A stretch of DNA of 49,441 nucleotides from Acidobacteriota bacterium (GTDB lineage Bacteria; Acidobacteriota; Terriglobia; Terriglobales; Acidobacteriaceae). The position numbers were made by a program, and so were the translations under genes. The notes under the pieces are model-generated. The model was given only the letters and a program-made list of their open reading frames with translations. It had not been told where the DNA came from and made no database searches. Where the stretch lies: assembly GCA_021813745.1 (NCBI GenBank), contig JAKAJO010000045.1:1-49441 (forward strand), written 5' to 3'. Numbering within the stretch: the stretch's first letter is position 1; each line of letters begins with the position of its first letter. Positions 36,076 to 43,612 of this stretch are shown one piece after another.

Positions 36076-36162
36076 TGGTGCCGAAGAAGGGACTCGAACC
36101 CCCACACCCTTGCGAGTACATGGACCTGAACCATGCGCGTCTGCCAATTCCGCCACTTCGGC
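36076..36162 (-). tRNA. tRNA-Leu (anticodon CAG)
   Basis: 87 nt including an encoded CCA. Acceptor arms GCCGAAG/CTTCGGC pair perfectly with discriminator A. U8-G9 are followed by a D-arm with GGCAGACGCG; the anticodon stem CATGG/CCATG encloses loop TTCAGGT, so the anticodon is CAG (reads CUG). A long class II variable arm (TACTCGCAAGGGTGTG) is typical of leucine tRNA, and the T-loop is TTCGAGT. The 3' end faces lower coordinates, toward the GH31-GH29-GH3 block and the 19-bp copy at 27471. Confidence 0.97.
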
Positions 36163-36682
36163 ACGGGACACAGAACCGGCTTGGAGCCAGTCTGGCAGTA
36201 TCTTTGAGTCTCGCAAATGCGAAGAGCTGTGTCAAATTCAGTGGGGCATCTCTCGTTACATGAAGAAACTGTTTGACTTGGGCGCTTGCATAGCATCATA
36301 ATTCGCGCTACTACCGTCCCTGCAACGACAAGTCGAATTGCAAAATCCCCCTAACGCGCGGCCTCCTGTGCGATCAGACGACTTTCAGGCCGTGAAGGCG
36401 CGCGGCAACTGACTTGAACGTTAAGCGTTCGGGGAAGGCAGAGTGCTGTCGGGCCATTTTCCTGCGAGTCGTCGCCTTCGTGGATCGTCGCCGTGTCGGG
36501 GACTGTTCGTTGCATCCCCGCATGCCCTTGAGAGGTTTCTGTCTTCGGGGGCTAGGCCGGGAACCGTTACTTTCCGCGATGGACGATGGGCTCGTGCAGA
36601 GATCCAACAACCTTGGGCCGATGGGCACCCGGGGTGGGCCTTAAAGTCCCGCACAATCCATCTTGATGGGGTGAAAAATCAC
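36163..36682. other. gene-free interval between tRNA-Leu and the exported protein gene
   Basis: 520 bp. Short frames on both strands have no recognisable family. No promoter or hairpin stands out. Confidence 0.5.
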
Positions 36683-37438
36683 ATGATGCTCTCGCGAAAA
36701 GTTGTTGCCTTCGCTTTCAGCTCGTTGTTTCTGGTTGCCTTTTCCGTCCCAACGCAAGCAGAGGCCTCAAAGGCCGCTGAAGATGCGCTCAGCAAGGACC
36801 TGCTTGGAAAAGAAGTCAAGCCCCTATTGGACATGCCAGCGTACAAAGAGGGGATCGACATTTACTACGTTCCACCCAAGGGCAAACGCTCCGATGACCG
36901 GGGGATCGATCTTCAGGGTCTTACAAAATGGTTGAAGGCCAAAGGAGTGGGCGTTGAAAAGGGCGAGGACGTCGTCATTACGAATGTGAAGGTCGACAGT
37001 GACAAGGTGGAGATTCACCTGGGCGGCGGAGGCGAAGGGCGCCGCGGAAGCAACCACGCCAACAAAGTCGGGGCAGGCTTTAAGCGTGCGGGCGGTTCCC
37101 GCATCAACTTCCGCTACCAGGCACCGGTGACGGACCTGGACCTTCAGCCTGCGATGTTTTTGAAATTCATGTCGCGTGTCCTGGACGTAAGTGAGCTTCA
37201 AGGCGCGCTGGATGCACAGCAGATGCCGGCCGATGACAAGGCGGCCATTCAAAGCCACACCATCATCAAAGGCATGTCCTACGAAATGGTCCTGCTGAGC
37301 TTTGGCACCCCCGAACAAAAAAAGATCGAAGATAGTGCCGACAGCTCATTTCATGAGACCTGGTATTACCTGAAAGACGGCCATCGCTGGGTTCTCCACT
37401 TCGTGAATGGCAAGGTCAATCAAATCCAGACGTTTTGA
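36683..37438 (+). CDS. exported protein of unknown function with BamE/SmpA-like C-terminus
   Basis: 251 residues from ATG 36683 (ATGATG; the second Met is equally possible). A clear signal peptide MMLSRKVVAFAFSSLFLVAF ends at TQAEA. The middle (about 50-130) is basic and glycine-rich (HLGGGGEGRRGSNHANKVG). The last 60 residues, IIKGMSYEMVLLSFGTPEQ then HETWYYLKDGHRWVLHFVNGKV, resemble the SmpA/BamE small fold (I-x-G-M-S/T...LG-P...W-Y...F-x-N-G-K-V), found in envelope lipoproteins and inhibitors. No lipobox is seen. The neighbours give no functional hint. I am confident it is a secreted gene, less so of the domain. Confidence 0.75.
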   Translation: MMLSRKVVAFAFSSLFLVAFSVPTQAEASKAAEDALSKDLLGKEVKPLLDMPAYKEGIDIYYVPPKGKRSDDRGIDLQGLTKWLKAKGVGVEKGEDVVITNVKVDSDKVEIHLGGGGEGRRGSNHANKVGAGFKRAGGSRINFRYQAPVTDLDLQPAMFLKFMSRVLDVSELQGALDAQQMPADDKAAIQSHTIIKGMSYEMVLLSFGTPEQKKIEDSADSSFHETWYYLKDGHRWVLHFVNGKVNQIQTF

Positions 37439-37485
37439 GATCGCTCGCTTCGAAGCGAAAGCTGCGTATCGCCGTTTTCTGGAAT

Positions 37486-38220
37486 CTACGATCCCTGGAC
37501 GCGTAGCAGGATTCCGCTTCCGCTTCGAAGCAGCAATCTCCCCTTCGTTGTCACCAGCATGAACTCGCCGGTCCGGTTGCTTCGTCCCGCATCCGCCACT
37601 TGCAACTCCGGATAGCCGTAGACGCCGCACGCATCAGACGAGAATAGCCAGAGCGCCTGGGGCGCCTTGTTTCCGGCGATGTTGGCGCGGCAGGGTGAAC
37701 CGGGATGAGAGCGCGGCGTCACCAGCACGCCGTAGGGAACAGGCTTGCCCACGACCGTTTCACCGGAGGCAACCGGACCTCCGCCGCGGTAAACCGTCTC
37801 TCCGCCGATCTGCTGGGTTGTCGCCGTGTCCGGCTCAATGCCACGCGTTGCAATCTCTTCCGGCATCTGAGCCTCCTCCACGTCCAGATACGACGCCAGC
37901 GCACGGAGGCTGGTGGTTACCGGAAACGTCCGGCCGTGCGTCTCAATCTTGTCAAAGCGCAGAGAAACCGCAGACTTTCCATCTCGATTCGCCGTAACGG
38001 CAACGATCTGGCCCACCACCTTTGCCCCGCGATGCACCGCGGTTCCAGGGATGGATTGCATGATGGTTCCTCGAATGGTCTGGCCGGCATGTACCTTGCC
38101 CGCGTTCAGGCTGTGATCCAGGCTGACCGGCAGAATCGTTCCACTCGGCAGAGAAGACTGTGCCGCCAAGGCCAGCGGCGCTGCGAAGATACCCACCCAA
38201 ATTGTGCGAAACAGTCCCAC
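37486..38220 (-). CDS. exported protein of unknown function
   Basis: 244 residues. GTG 38220 is chosen because GGGGAG lies 6 nt upstream; a TTG at 38226 is also in frame. A signal peptide runs to ALAAQS. The N-terminal part, SGTILPVSLDHSLNAGKVHAGQTI, GTIMQSIPGTAVHRGAKVVG, has the small beta-barrel feel of acidobacterial proteins with a 'LPxGTxIxVxLxxxL' start, sometimes likened to VirB10/TrbI-type beta domains. The C-terminus has two cysteines (PCRANIAG, DACGVYGYPELQVAD) that could form a disulfide. Convergent with the 36683 gene and divergent from the Rsb operon. Function unknown. Confidence 0.7.
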   Translation of the reverse strand: MGLFRTIWVGIFAAPLALAAQSSLPSGTILPVSLDHSLNAGKVHAGQTIRGTIMQSIPGTAVHRGAKVVGQIVAVTANRDGKSAVSLRFDKIETHGRTFPVTTSLRALASYLDVEEAQMPEEIATRGIEPDTATTQQIGGETVYRGGGPVASGETVVGKPVPYGVLVTPRSHPGSPCRANIAGNKAPQALWLFSSDACGVYGYPELQVADAGRSNRTGEFMLVTTKGRLLLRSGSGILLRVQGS

Positions 38221-38453
38221 AGGCAACTCCCCTGAGCCGGGGTCGAATGGCTCGCAACGGGGGTCCCGTCGCGGGGGTGCATCATGAATGCTGCCCAGGT
38301 TCCCTTCGGCACCAGCCCGCTGTCCTCATTGGACTCCTTCCGGGCGTTCCGGGATGCCTGACTTCTGTGATCGGAATGGAAGTCCGCATCATCGCGCCCA
38401 AACTGCACTTCTTCGTGTGGTAGAGTGAGATGCCACAGGAGGTCGAGTTCCAC

Positions 38454-39629
38454 ATGGCGACGGGGATTGAGCTCCCAGGAAGCAACCAGACGATCGACTT
38501 GCAGCAGCAGGTCGCACGACTGCAGGCTCTGCTGGAGGCGTCACGGCAGGTCCACTCCACCACTCGTGAAGACGAAGTGTTGGACCAGGTGCTGCGCATC
38601 GTGGTGCGCGAGCTCGAAATGGCAGGGGCGGCTTTTCCGAGTCTGGGCCGCTGCTATGGCTCCATGCCTGAGGGCTATGAGCAGAGTGAGTCCACCGCGC
38701 TGCCTCTATATATGTTGCAGGATCGGGAAGGGAATCGCATGGCGGAGCTCGTGGTAGCCCCGCCTGACGGACGCGAACTGACTCTCTACGAGGCTGACTT
38801 TCTGGAGGGTCTCGCTCTGCAAGCCGCAGTCGCATTGGAGAATGCCCGCAACCACGAGCGCAATCTACACTGGGCCCGCGTGCAGCAGGACCTTGATGCC
38901 GCGCGCAATATTCAGATCTCCCTGCTGCCGCAGACTCTGCCCCAAATCCCTGGCTACTCACTGGCCTTTCGCTCCGACACGTGCTACGAGGTCGGCGGCG
39001 ATTACCTGGACATTGTGGAACTGCCGGACAAGAGCCTGCTGCTGGCCGTTGCGGACGTTGCAGGGAAAGGTCTCGCCTCAGCCATTATGGCCACCAATTT
39101 CCGCGCGGCATTTCGCGCCATGGCCGTACAGGACCTGCCGATGGACGAGCTTGCCACACGCATGAATCAGCATCACTGGGCGGAAGGCGAAGAAGCTCGC
39201 CGCCGCTATGTAACTGCCATCTTTCTAAGACTTTGGCCTGAAACCGGCGAGGTGGAGGCGGTCAATGCCGGCCACAATCCTGGCTTCCTGGTCCAACCGG
39301 GCAAAGACCCCTGCCAACTTGAATCCACCGGGACTCCCCTCGGCATGCTGCCAGGCATGCGCTACTCCAGCCAGCGGTGCGGATTTATACCGGGGAGTCG
39401 TCTGCTCTTCTACACCGATGGCTTGACGGAGGTCTTCCAGGGGGATGAGGAGTTTGGGGCAGAGCGACTTCTGGACGCTTTTTCCAAGTGCCCAACGCAG
39501 AATGCCGATGATATTCTCCTTTCATTGTGGGCTACGCTGATGGACTTCGGCGGAGGAGGTCCCCAATCGGACGATATGACCGCACTGGCGCTTTGCCGCG
39601 AGACAGTCAGCACGGAGACCGCGGGATGA
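38454..39629 (+). CDS. RsbU/SpoIIE-like PP2C phosphatase with N-terminal GAF-like sensor
   Basis: 391 residues from ATG 38454, which has AGGAGG 11 nt upstream (an ATG at 38430 lacks one). An N-terminal helix (QQQVARLQALLEASRQVHST) leads into a GAF-like region (about 30-140), then a SpoIIE/PP2C domain (about 165-385): VQQDLDAARNIQISLLPQTL linker, EVGGDYLDIV, VADVAGKGLASAIMA, NAGHNPGFLV, LLFYTDGLTEVF and PQSDDMTALAL. Metal-binding aspartates are present. It should dephosphorylate the RsbV-like antagonist encoded two genes later and so free a sigma factor. The next gene overlaps its stop (ATGA). Cytosolic: no signal peptide or helices. Confidence 0.92.
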   Translation: MATGIELPGSNQTIDLQQQVARLQALLEASRQVHSTTREDEVLDQVLRIVVRELEMAGAAFPSLGRCYGSMPEGYEQSESTALPLYMLQDREGNRMAELVVAPPDGRELTLYEADFLEGLALQAAVALENARNHERNLHWARVQQDLDAARNIQISLLPQTLPQIPGYSLAFRSDTCYEVGGDYLDIVELPDKSLLLAVADVAGKGLASAIMATNFRAAFRAMAVQDLPMDELATRMNQHHWAEGEEARRRYVTAIFLRLWPETGEVEAVNAGHNPGFLVQPGKDPCQLESTGTPLGMLPGMRYSSQRCGFIPGSRLLFYTDGLTEVFQGDEEFGAERLLDAFSKCPTQNADDILLSLWATLMDFGGGGPQSDDMTALALCRETVSTETAG

Positions 39630-40072
39630 CAAACACAAAGACCACCAGTGTGGAGGTGCGCTTGCCTTCGCGCCTTGGTTATGAAAAGGTTGCGATGAGC
39701 ACTGCAGCCGCCGTGGCCAAGCTGATGGGCTTTCGAGAAGAGCGCATTGAGGATTTGAAAACCGCGGTCGCTGAAGCCTGCATCAACGCAATTGAGCATG
39801 GTAACCGGATGAACGAGGGCCTCTCAGTTGGCGTGGTGCTCTCCTCGGTGGATGACGCGCTGGAAGTCAAAGTGATCGACGACGGCAAAGGCTTGAAGAC
39901 CATTCCCCCACGCCCCGACATTGACCGCAAGATTCATGGCGAAGAGGATCCTCGCGGGATGGGCATGTTTTTGATTCAGGCTCTGGTCGACGAAGCCGAG
40001 TGGGTCAAGGGCGGAAACGGCAAAAGCAGTTACGTCCGACTCGTGATACGGCTGGACAAAGAAACAGATTAA
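39626..40072 (+). CDS. RsbW-like anti-sigma factor serine kinase
   Basis: 148 residues, a GHKL ATPase fold. The N box is DLKTAVAEACINAIEHGN, G1 is IDDGKGLK, and G2 is DPRGMGMFLIQALVDE. Such kinases bind and silence a sigma factor or phosphorylate the STAS-domain antagonist on Ser/Thr. The start overlaps the phosphatase stop by 4 nt and the antagonist gene follows after 24 nt, forming a compact partner-switching module. No sigma factor gene is next to it, so the target is unknown. Confidence 0.92.
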   Translation: MTNTKTTSVEVRLPSRLGYEKVAMSTAAAVAKLMGFREERIEDLKTAVAEACINAIEHGNRMNEGLSVGVVLSSVDDALEVKVIDDGKGLKTIPPRPDIDRKIHGEEDPRGMGMFLIQALVDEAEWVKGGNGKSSYVRLVIRLDKETD

Positions 40073-40096
40073 TCCGAAGAAGATGGAGATCGAATC

Positions 40097-40456
40097 GTGC
40101 AGACAGAGACCAAGGCGCGCGTAGACCAGCTTAATTCCCCGGCCGGCCATCTGGTGACCGTGCTGCGTTTTGAAGGCGATATTGCCAGCACCTCCAAAGA
40201 TGCGGTTCTTGGAACTTATCAGGCCCTGCCCAAAGAATCGAATAAGCTCGTGCTTCTGGATTTCAGTAAAGTCGAATACATCAACTCGAGCGGAATCGCC
40301 CTCATCATTCAGATGCTGATTGAAGCCTCAAACTCCAGTCAGAAGGTTTACGCCTTTGGCCTTTCGCCGCACTTCACCAAGGTCTTTACCATGGTTGGCA
40401 TCACCAAATATGCCGGGCTCTTCCCTGGCCAAAGTGAAGCGTTGGCAGCACTCTAG
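40097..40456 (+). CDS. STAS-domain anti-sigma factor antagonist (RsbV-like)
   Basis: 119 residues starting at GTG with GGAG 9 nt upstream. The STAS fold shows VTVLRFEGDIASTSKDAVL, then LVLLDFSKVEYINSSGIALI with the conserved phospho-acceptor serine in NSSGI, and a final helix ITKYAGLFPGQSEALAAL. When dephosphorylated by the upstream phosphatase it should bind the RsbW-like kinase and release the sigma factor. Last gene of the three-gene operon. Confidence 0.93.
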   Translation: MQTETKARVDQLNSPAGHLVTVLRFEGDIASTSKDAVLGTYQALPKESNKLVLLDFSKVEYINSSGIALIIQMLIEASNSSQKVYAFGLSPHFTKVFTMVGITKYAGLFPGQSEALAAL

Positions 40457-40600
40457 CCGGTATCCAGTCAATCGATCACTCCTTCTAAGCAGGGCAGTGC
40501 AGGCGCGTGCCTCCTATGGCCATGTCGAATTCCAGTTGCTGAAACCCGTTGCTCAGATGGTGCGCTCCTGCCACATCCCATGCGCAGGAATCCGGGTACA

Positions 40601-41791
40601 ATGTCGGGTATGAACGTGCAAGAAATCCAGAATGCTCTGCGCGAAGCGGGCGTGGATGGATGGCTTTTTTACGACCATCATCACCGCGATCCCATCGCCG
40701 AAAGTATCCTCGGCCTCGATCCAAAGGCGCACATTACCCGACGCTGGTACTACTTCGTGCCGGCCAGCGGTGAGCCACGCAAGATGGTCCACCGCATCGA
40801 ACAGGGACGACTGGACTCTCTGCCGGGAAGCAAGGGAGTTTATTCGAGCTGGCAGGAGCTCGCTTCAGGACTGAAAGCTATGCTCGGAGGCTTTCAGCGC
40901 ATCGCCATGCAGTACTCGCCCAATAACGCCATCATGTACGTCTCGATGGTGGATGCCGGAACAGTCGAATTCCTGCGCAGCCTGGGCAAGCAGATTGTCA
41001 GCTCTGCCGACCTGGTGGCGCAGTTCGAGGCGGTGCTCAATGAAGATCAGATGGTGAGTCATGCGGCGGCGCAGCGCGCCATTGACTCCATTCTTGAAGA
41101 GGGCTGGAAAGAAATGGGTCGCAGGCTGCGGCCAGCCGATGGAAGCCCTGGCGGCTTGAGCGAGTTTGACATGGTTGCATGGCTGCGCGAAGCCATGCAC
41201 CGCGCAGGCCTTGTGTGGGAAAACGGCCCGAACGTCAGTGTCAATGCCAATACCTCCGACTCGCACTACGAGCCCACCGCAGAGCGCAGTGACCCGATCC
41301 GGGAGGGAGACTTCATTCTCATTGACATCTGGGGACGCCTCGACCGGCCCGACACGATCTTCTATGACATTACCTGGACCGGCGTCATCGGCCGCGCGCC
41401 CACTGAGCGCGAGCTCACTGTGTTTAATACGGTGCGCAATGCTCGCGACGCAGCGATTGCTGCCGTAAAGAGCGCGTTCACCAGCCGTCAAGCCATCTGT
41501 GGATTCGAGGCCGATGATGCGGCCCGCCAGGTGATACGCGAAGCGGGCTTCGGCGACTTCTTTACCCACCGCACCGGCCACAATATTGCCCGCGAGCTGC
41601 ATGGCCCCGGCGCACACCTTGACAATCTGGAGACGCATGACGAGCGCAGGCTGCTTCCCTGCACCTGCTTTTCTGTTGAGCCAGGTATCTACCTGCCGGA
41701 GTTCGGCGTGCGCAGCGAAGTCAACATGCTAACCGCACCCGGTGAAGCCTGGGTGACCGGCAAACTACAGACCGAACTCGTTCGCATCTGA
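40601..41791 (+). CDS. M24 family metallopeptidase (Xaa-Pro aminopeptidase type)
   Basis: 396 residues from ATG 40601 (an ATG at 40610 is an alternative). Creatinase-like N-terminal domain about 1-150, pita-bread catalytic domain about 155-390. All five metal ligands are visible: D242 (ILIDIWGR), D256 (FYDITW), H327 (HRTGHNIARELHG), E360 (FSVEPGIYLP) and E373 (RSEVNM). It should remove an N-terminal residue before proline using two Mn or Zn ions, in the cytosol. There is no signal peptide. It stands alone between the Rsb operon and a pair of small membrane protein genes. Confidence 0.92.
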   Translation: MSGMNVQEIQNALREAGVDGWLFYDHHHRDPIAESILGLDPKAHITRRWYYFVPASGEPRKMVHRIEQGRLDSLPGSKGVYSSWQELASGLKAMLGGFQRIAMQYSPNNAIMYVSMVDAGTVEFLRSLGKQIVSSADLVAQFEAVLNEDQMVSHAAAQRAIDSILEEGWKEMGRRLRPADGSPGGLSEFDMVAWLREAMHRAGLVWENGPNVSVNANTSDSHYEPTAERSDPIREGDFILIDIWGRLDRPDTIFYDITWTGVIGRAPTERELTVFNTVRNARDAAIAAVKSAFTSRQAICGFEADDAARQVIREAGFGDFFTHRTGHNIARELHGPGAHLDNLETHDERRLLPCTCFSVEPGIYLPEFGVRSEVNMLTAPGEAWVTGKLQTELVRI

Positions 41792-41854
41792 GCGGTACGG
41801 CGCTGCCGGGCCACTCGTTCGAGAGCCGCCCCGGTACGGTATAGTCGAAGAGGA

Positions 41855-42259
41855 ATGGCTGCAACCAACAACAAGATGGCCTCTGCAGGATCGGGCGAAG
41901 GCTTCGTCTATCTGCCTCTGATTGCGGGCTGGCTGGTGCCTGGGGCGGGCCACTTTCTGCTGCGAAAATGGGGCCGCGGCTCCCTGCTGATGCTTTCGGT
42001 CCTGTGCATGTTTGCGCTGGGTATCGCGATGCAGGGCAAGGTGTATTCAGACGCCCATGACATCCTCGATATGCTCGGCCTCGTCGGCGACCTCGGCAAT
42101 GGATTGCTCTACATCGCCAGCCGCGTGCTGGGCCTTGGCGCGGGGCAGGTGCAGGTAACCACCGCGGACTATGGCACCCGCTTCATCGTCGTGGCGGGTT
42201 TGCTCAACATCATCTCGGCCGTGGACGCGCACAACCTGCGCACGGGGAGAAAGTCCTGA
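41855..42259 (+). CDS. small membrane protein of unknown function (DUF6677-like)
   Basis: 134 residues with about four hydrophobic segments: YLPLIAGWLVPGAGHFLLRK, SLLMLSVLCMFALGIAMQGK, LLYIASRVLGLGAG and TRFIVVAGLLNIISAVDAH. The opening W-x-V-P-G-x-G-H-x-x-L-x-K/R-x-x-R-G pattern is shared by acidobacterial proteins next to small membrane partners and by some TM2-like proteins. AGAGGA is immediately before the ATG. The next gene starts inside its stop (TGATG), so they are translationally coupled. No function known to me. Confidence 0.75.
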   Translation: MAATNNKMASAGSGEGFVYLPLIAGWLVPGAGHFLLRKWGRGSLLMLSVLCMFALGIAMQGKVYSDAHDILDMLGLVGDLGNGLLYIASRVLGLGAGQVQVTTADYGTRFIVVAGLLNIISAVDAHNLRTGRKS

Positions 42260-42438
42260 TGTTTACCCCCACCCACTTCACCGCCGTGCTGCTTTTCGCG
42301 CTCTTCGCTTCAACGGTCTTCGGCATCACGCAGCGCGACACGCCGCAAAAGATGTTTCGCTACGGCGCCTATTGCTTTGTCCTCTTTGTTGGCTCCGTGA
42401 TTGTCGTCAGCTGGCTTATGTTCCTGATCGCACGATAA
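42259..42438 (+). CDS. 59-residue membrane protein coupled to the gene before it
   Basis: A short frame from ATG 42259 (MFTPTHFTAVLLFALFASTV) to TAA 42438, overlapping the previous stop as TGATG. Two hydrophobic helices (about 7-22 and 38-56) flank a basic/polar loop GITQRDTPQKMFRYGAY. The coupling, the two-helix pattern and the tight 12-nt gap to the convergent acetyltransferase gene support a real gene, although it is short. It probably forms a complex with the 134-residue membrane protein. Confidence 0.7.
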   Translation: MFTPTHFTAVLLFALFASTVFGITQRDTPQKMFRYGAYCFVLFVGSVIVVSWLMFLIAR

Positions 42439-42450
42439 CGTGACCCGCGT

Positions 42451-43461
42451 CTATTCAGTCCCCGGTCGGCGCCACACGGCCGCGTCAAAAGTATGGATAC
42501 TTTCATATCCTTCCGAACGATAGAGTTCGATCGCCTCGGTGTTGGCTGCGGTCACGGTCAGCGAGACCTCGCTGGCGCCCTGGAGCATAAACTGCGAAGC
42601 CGCCGTGCTGAGCAGCATCCGCGCCAACCCTTTGCGGCGAAACTCCGGCCGGACACAGATCTGCGTAATGTGCCCGCTCTCCGGGCTCACGCGCGAACCC
42701 AGCACCAGAGCGGCCAGTTCCCGGCTCGTGCGTTCCACCACCACATGTGAGGTCAGCGGAGAAAACACGCCGCAACCCGCATAGCGCACGATGTTATGCA
42801 GAAAGCGCAGCGATCCATGCGCGGAGCGATACTGATCATTGATGAGGCTGTCCGGATGGTCGCGATAGGATTCGGCAATCAGACGCGCCGCCGGATTCAG
42901 GTCCTCGTCGCGCCAGGTGCGCATCTCCAGCCCAGGCGGCAGCGTCACCCGTGGCTTACTCCACTTGCCTTCCAGCGGCTGCATCATAAAAAGGCGATGA
43001 AACAGCCGGAAACCGGCCTCCCGAAACACCGCAGCGTGCGTTCCCGCCGGGTGCAGCAGCAACTGGGACTCGATGCGGTCGACCTGCGGAGAATTCAGCA
43101 GCGTTTCCAGCAGGTGCCGCAGTAGCGTCTCCTCCAATGAGCGGGCCGACTCCGCGCCCGTCGGCGTGGCATTGGGCTCGTCCGGGTCTCCGCCTGGCAC
43201 GGCAAACACATCCCCAATTACCGCCTTGGTCTCTTCGTAGACACAGAAGGTGAAGCCTGTAATCTGTCCCTGCTCCACTGCGGCGTATCCGGGCAGCATG
43301 TGACTATCAAGATATTGCAATAACAGGCGCGACGAGCTCCGATAATCCCAGTGCAGGCGATTCAGCCACACTGCGCTTTCCGCATCCAGCACAGGGCGAA
43401 GAACCGGCGCCGCAAAATGCCGCAGATCAAGAATCTCAATGGAGGCGCCTGTGGTCATCAC
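42451..43461 (-). CDS. GNAT family N-acetyltransferase (probably tandem domain)
   Basis: 336 residues. The C-terminal half (about 170-330) is a canonical GNAT domain: RTWRDEDLNPAARLIAESY, ELAALVLGSRV, then acetyl-CoA loop ITQICVRPEFRRKGLARMLL with the R/Q-x-x-G-x-G/A signature, and SLTVTAANTEAIELYRSEGY. The N-terminal half (RHFAAPVLRPVLDAESAVWL, ITGFTFCVYEETKAVIGDVF, IESQLLLHP) reads as a degenerate second GNAT domain. Substrate unknown. It is the last gene of the minus-strand series that starts at DUF503 and lies 151 nt after the glycosyltransferase. Confidence 0.85.
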   Translation of the reverse strand: MMTTGASIEILDLRHFAAPVLRPVLDAESAVWLNRLHWDYRSSSRLLLQYLDSHMLPGYAAVEQGQITGFTFCVYEETKAVIGDVFAVPGGDPDEPNATPTGAESARSLEETLLRHLLETLLNSPQVDRIESQLLLHPAGTHAAVFREAGFRLFHRLFMMQPLEGKWSKPRVTLPPGLEMRTWRDEDLNPAARLIAESYRDHPDSLINDQYRSAHGSLRFLHNIVRYAGCGVFSPLTSHVVVERTSRELAALVLGSRVSPESGHITQICVRPEFRRKGLARMLLSTAASQFMLQGASEVSLTVTAANTEAIELYRSEGYESIHTFDAAVWRRPGTE

Positions 43462-43612
43462 TCGTCAGGTCCAGAATTTGTGCTCCGCTGCTTCCGGCCA
43501 GGATCTCTCCCGCATGTACCCGACTCTGAGGATTGGTGCCGGCGCAGCACGTCTTTCGGTCAATGTACACGAGTCCGGCGCACTTCCAGCAGGGGAATGA
43601 CAACGTCCGAGT

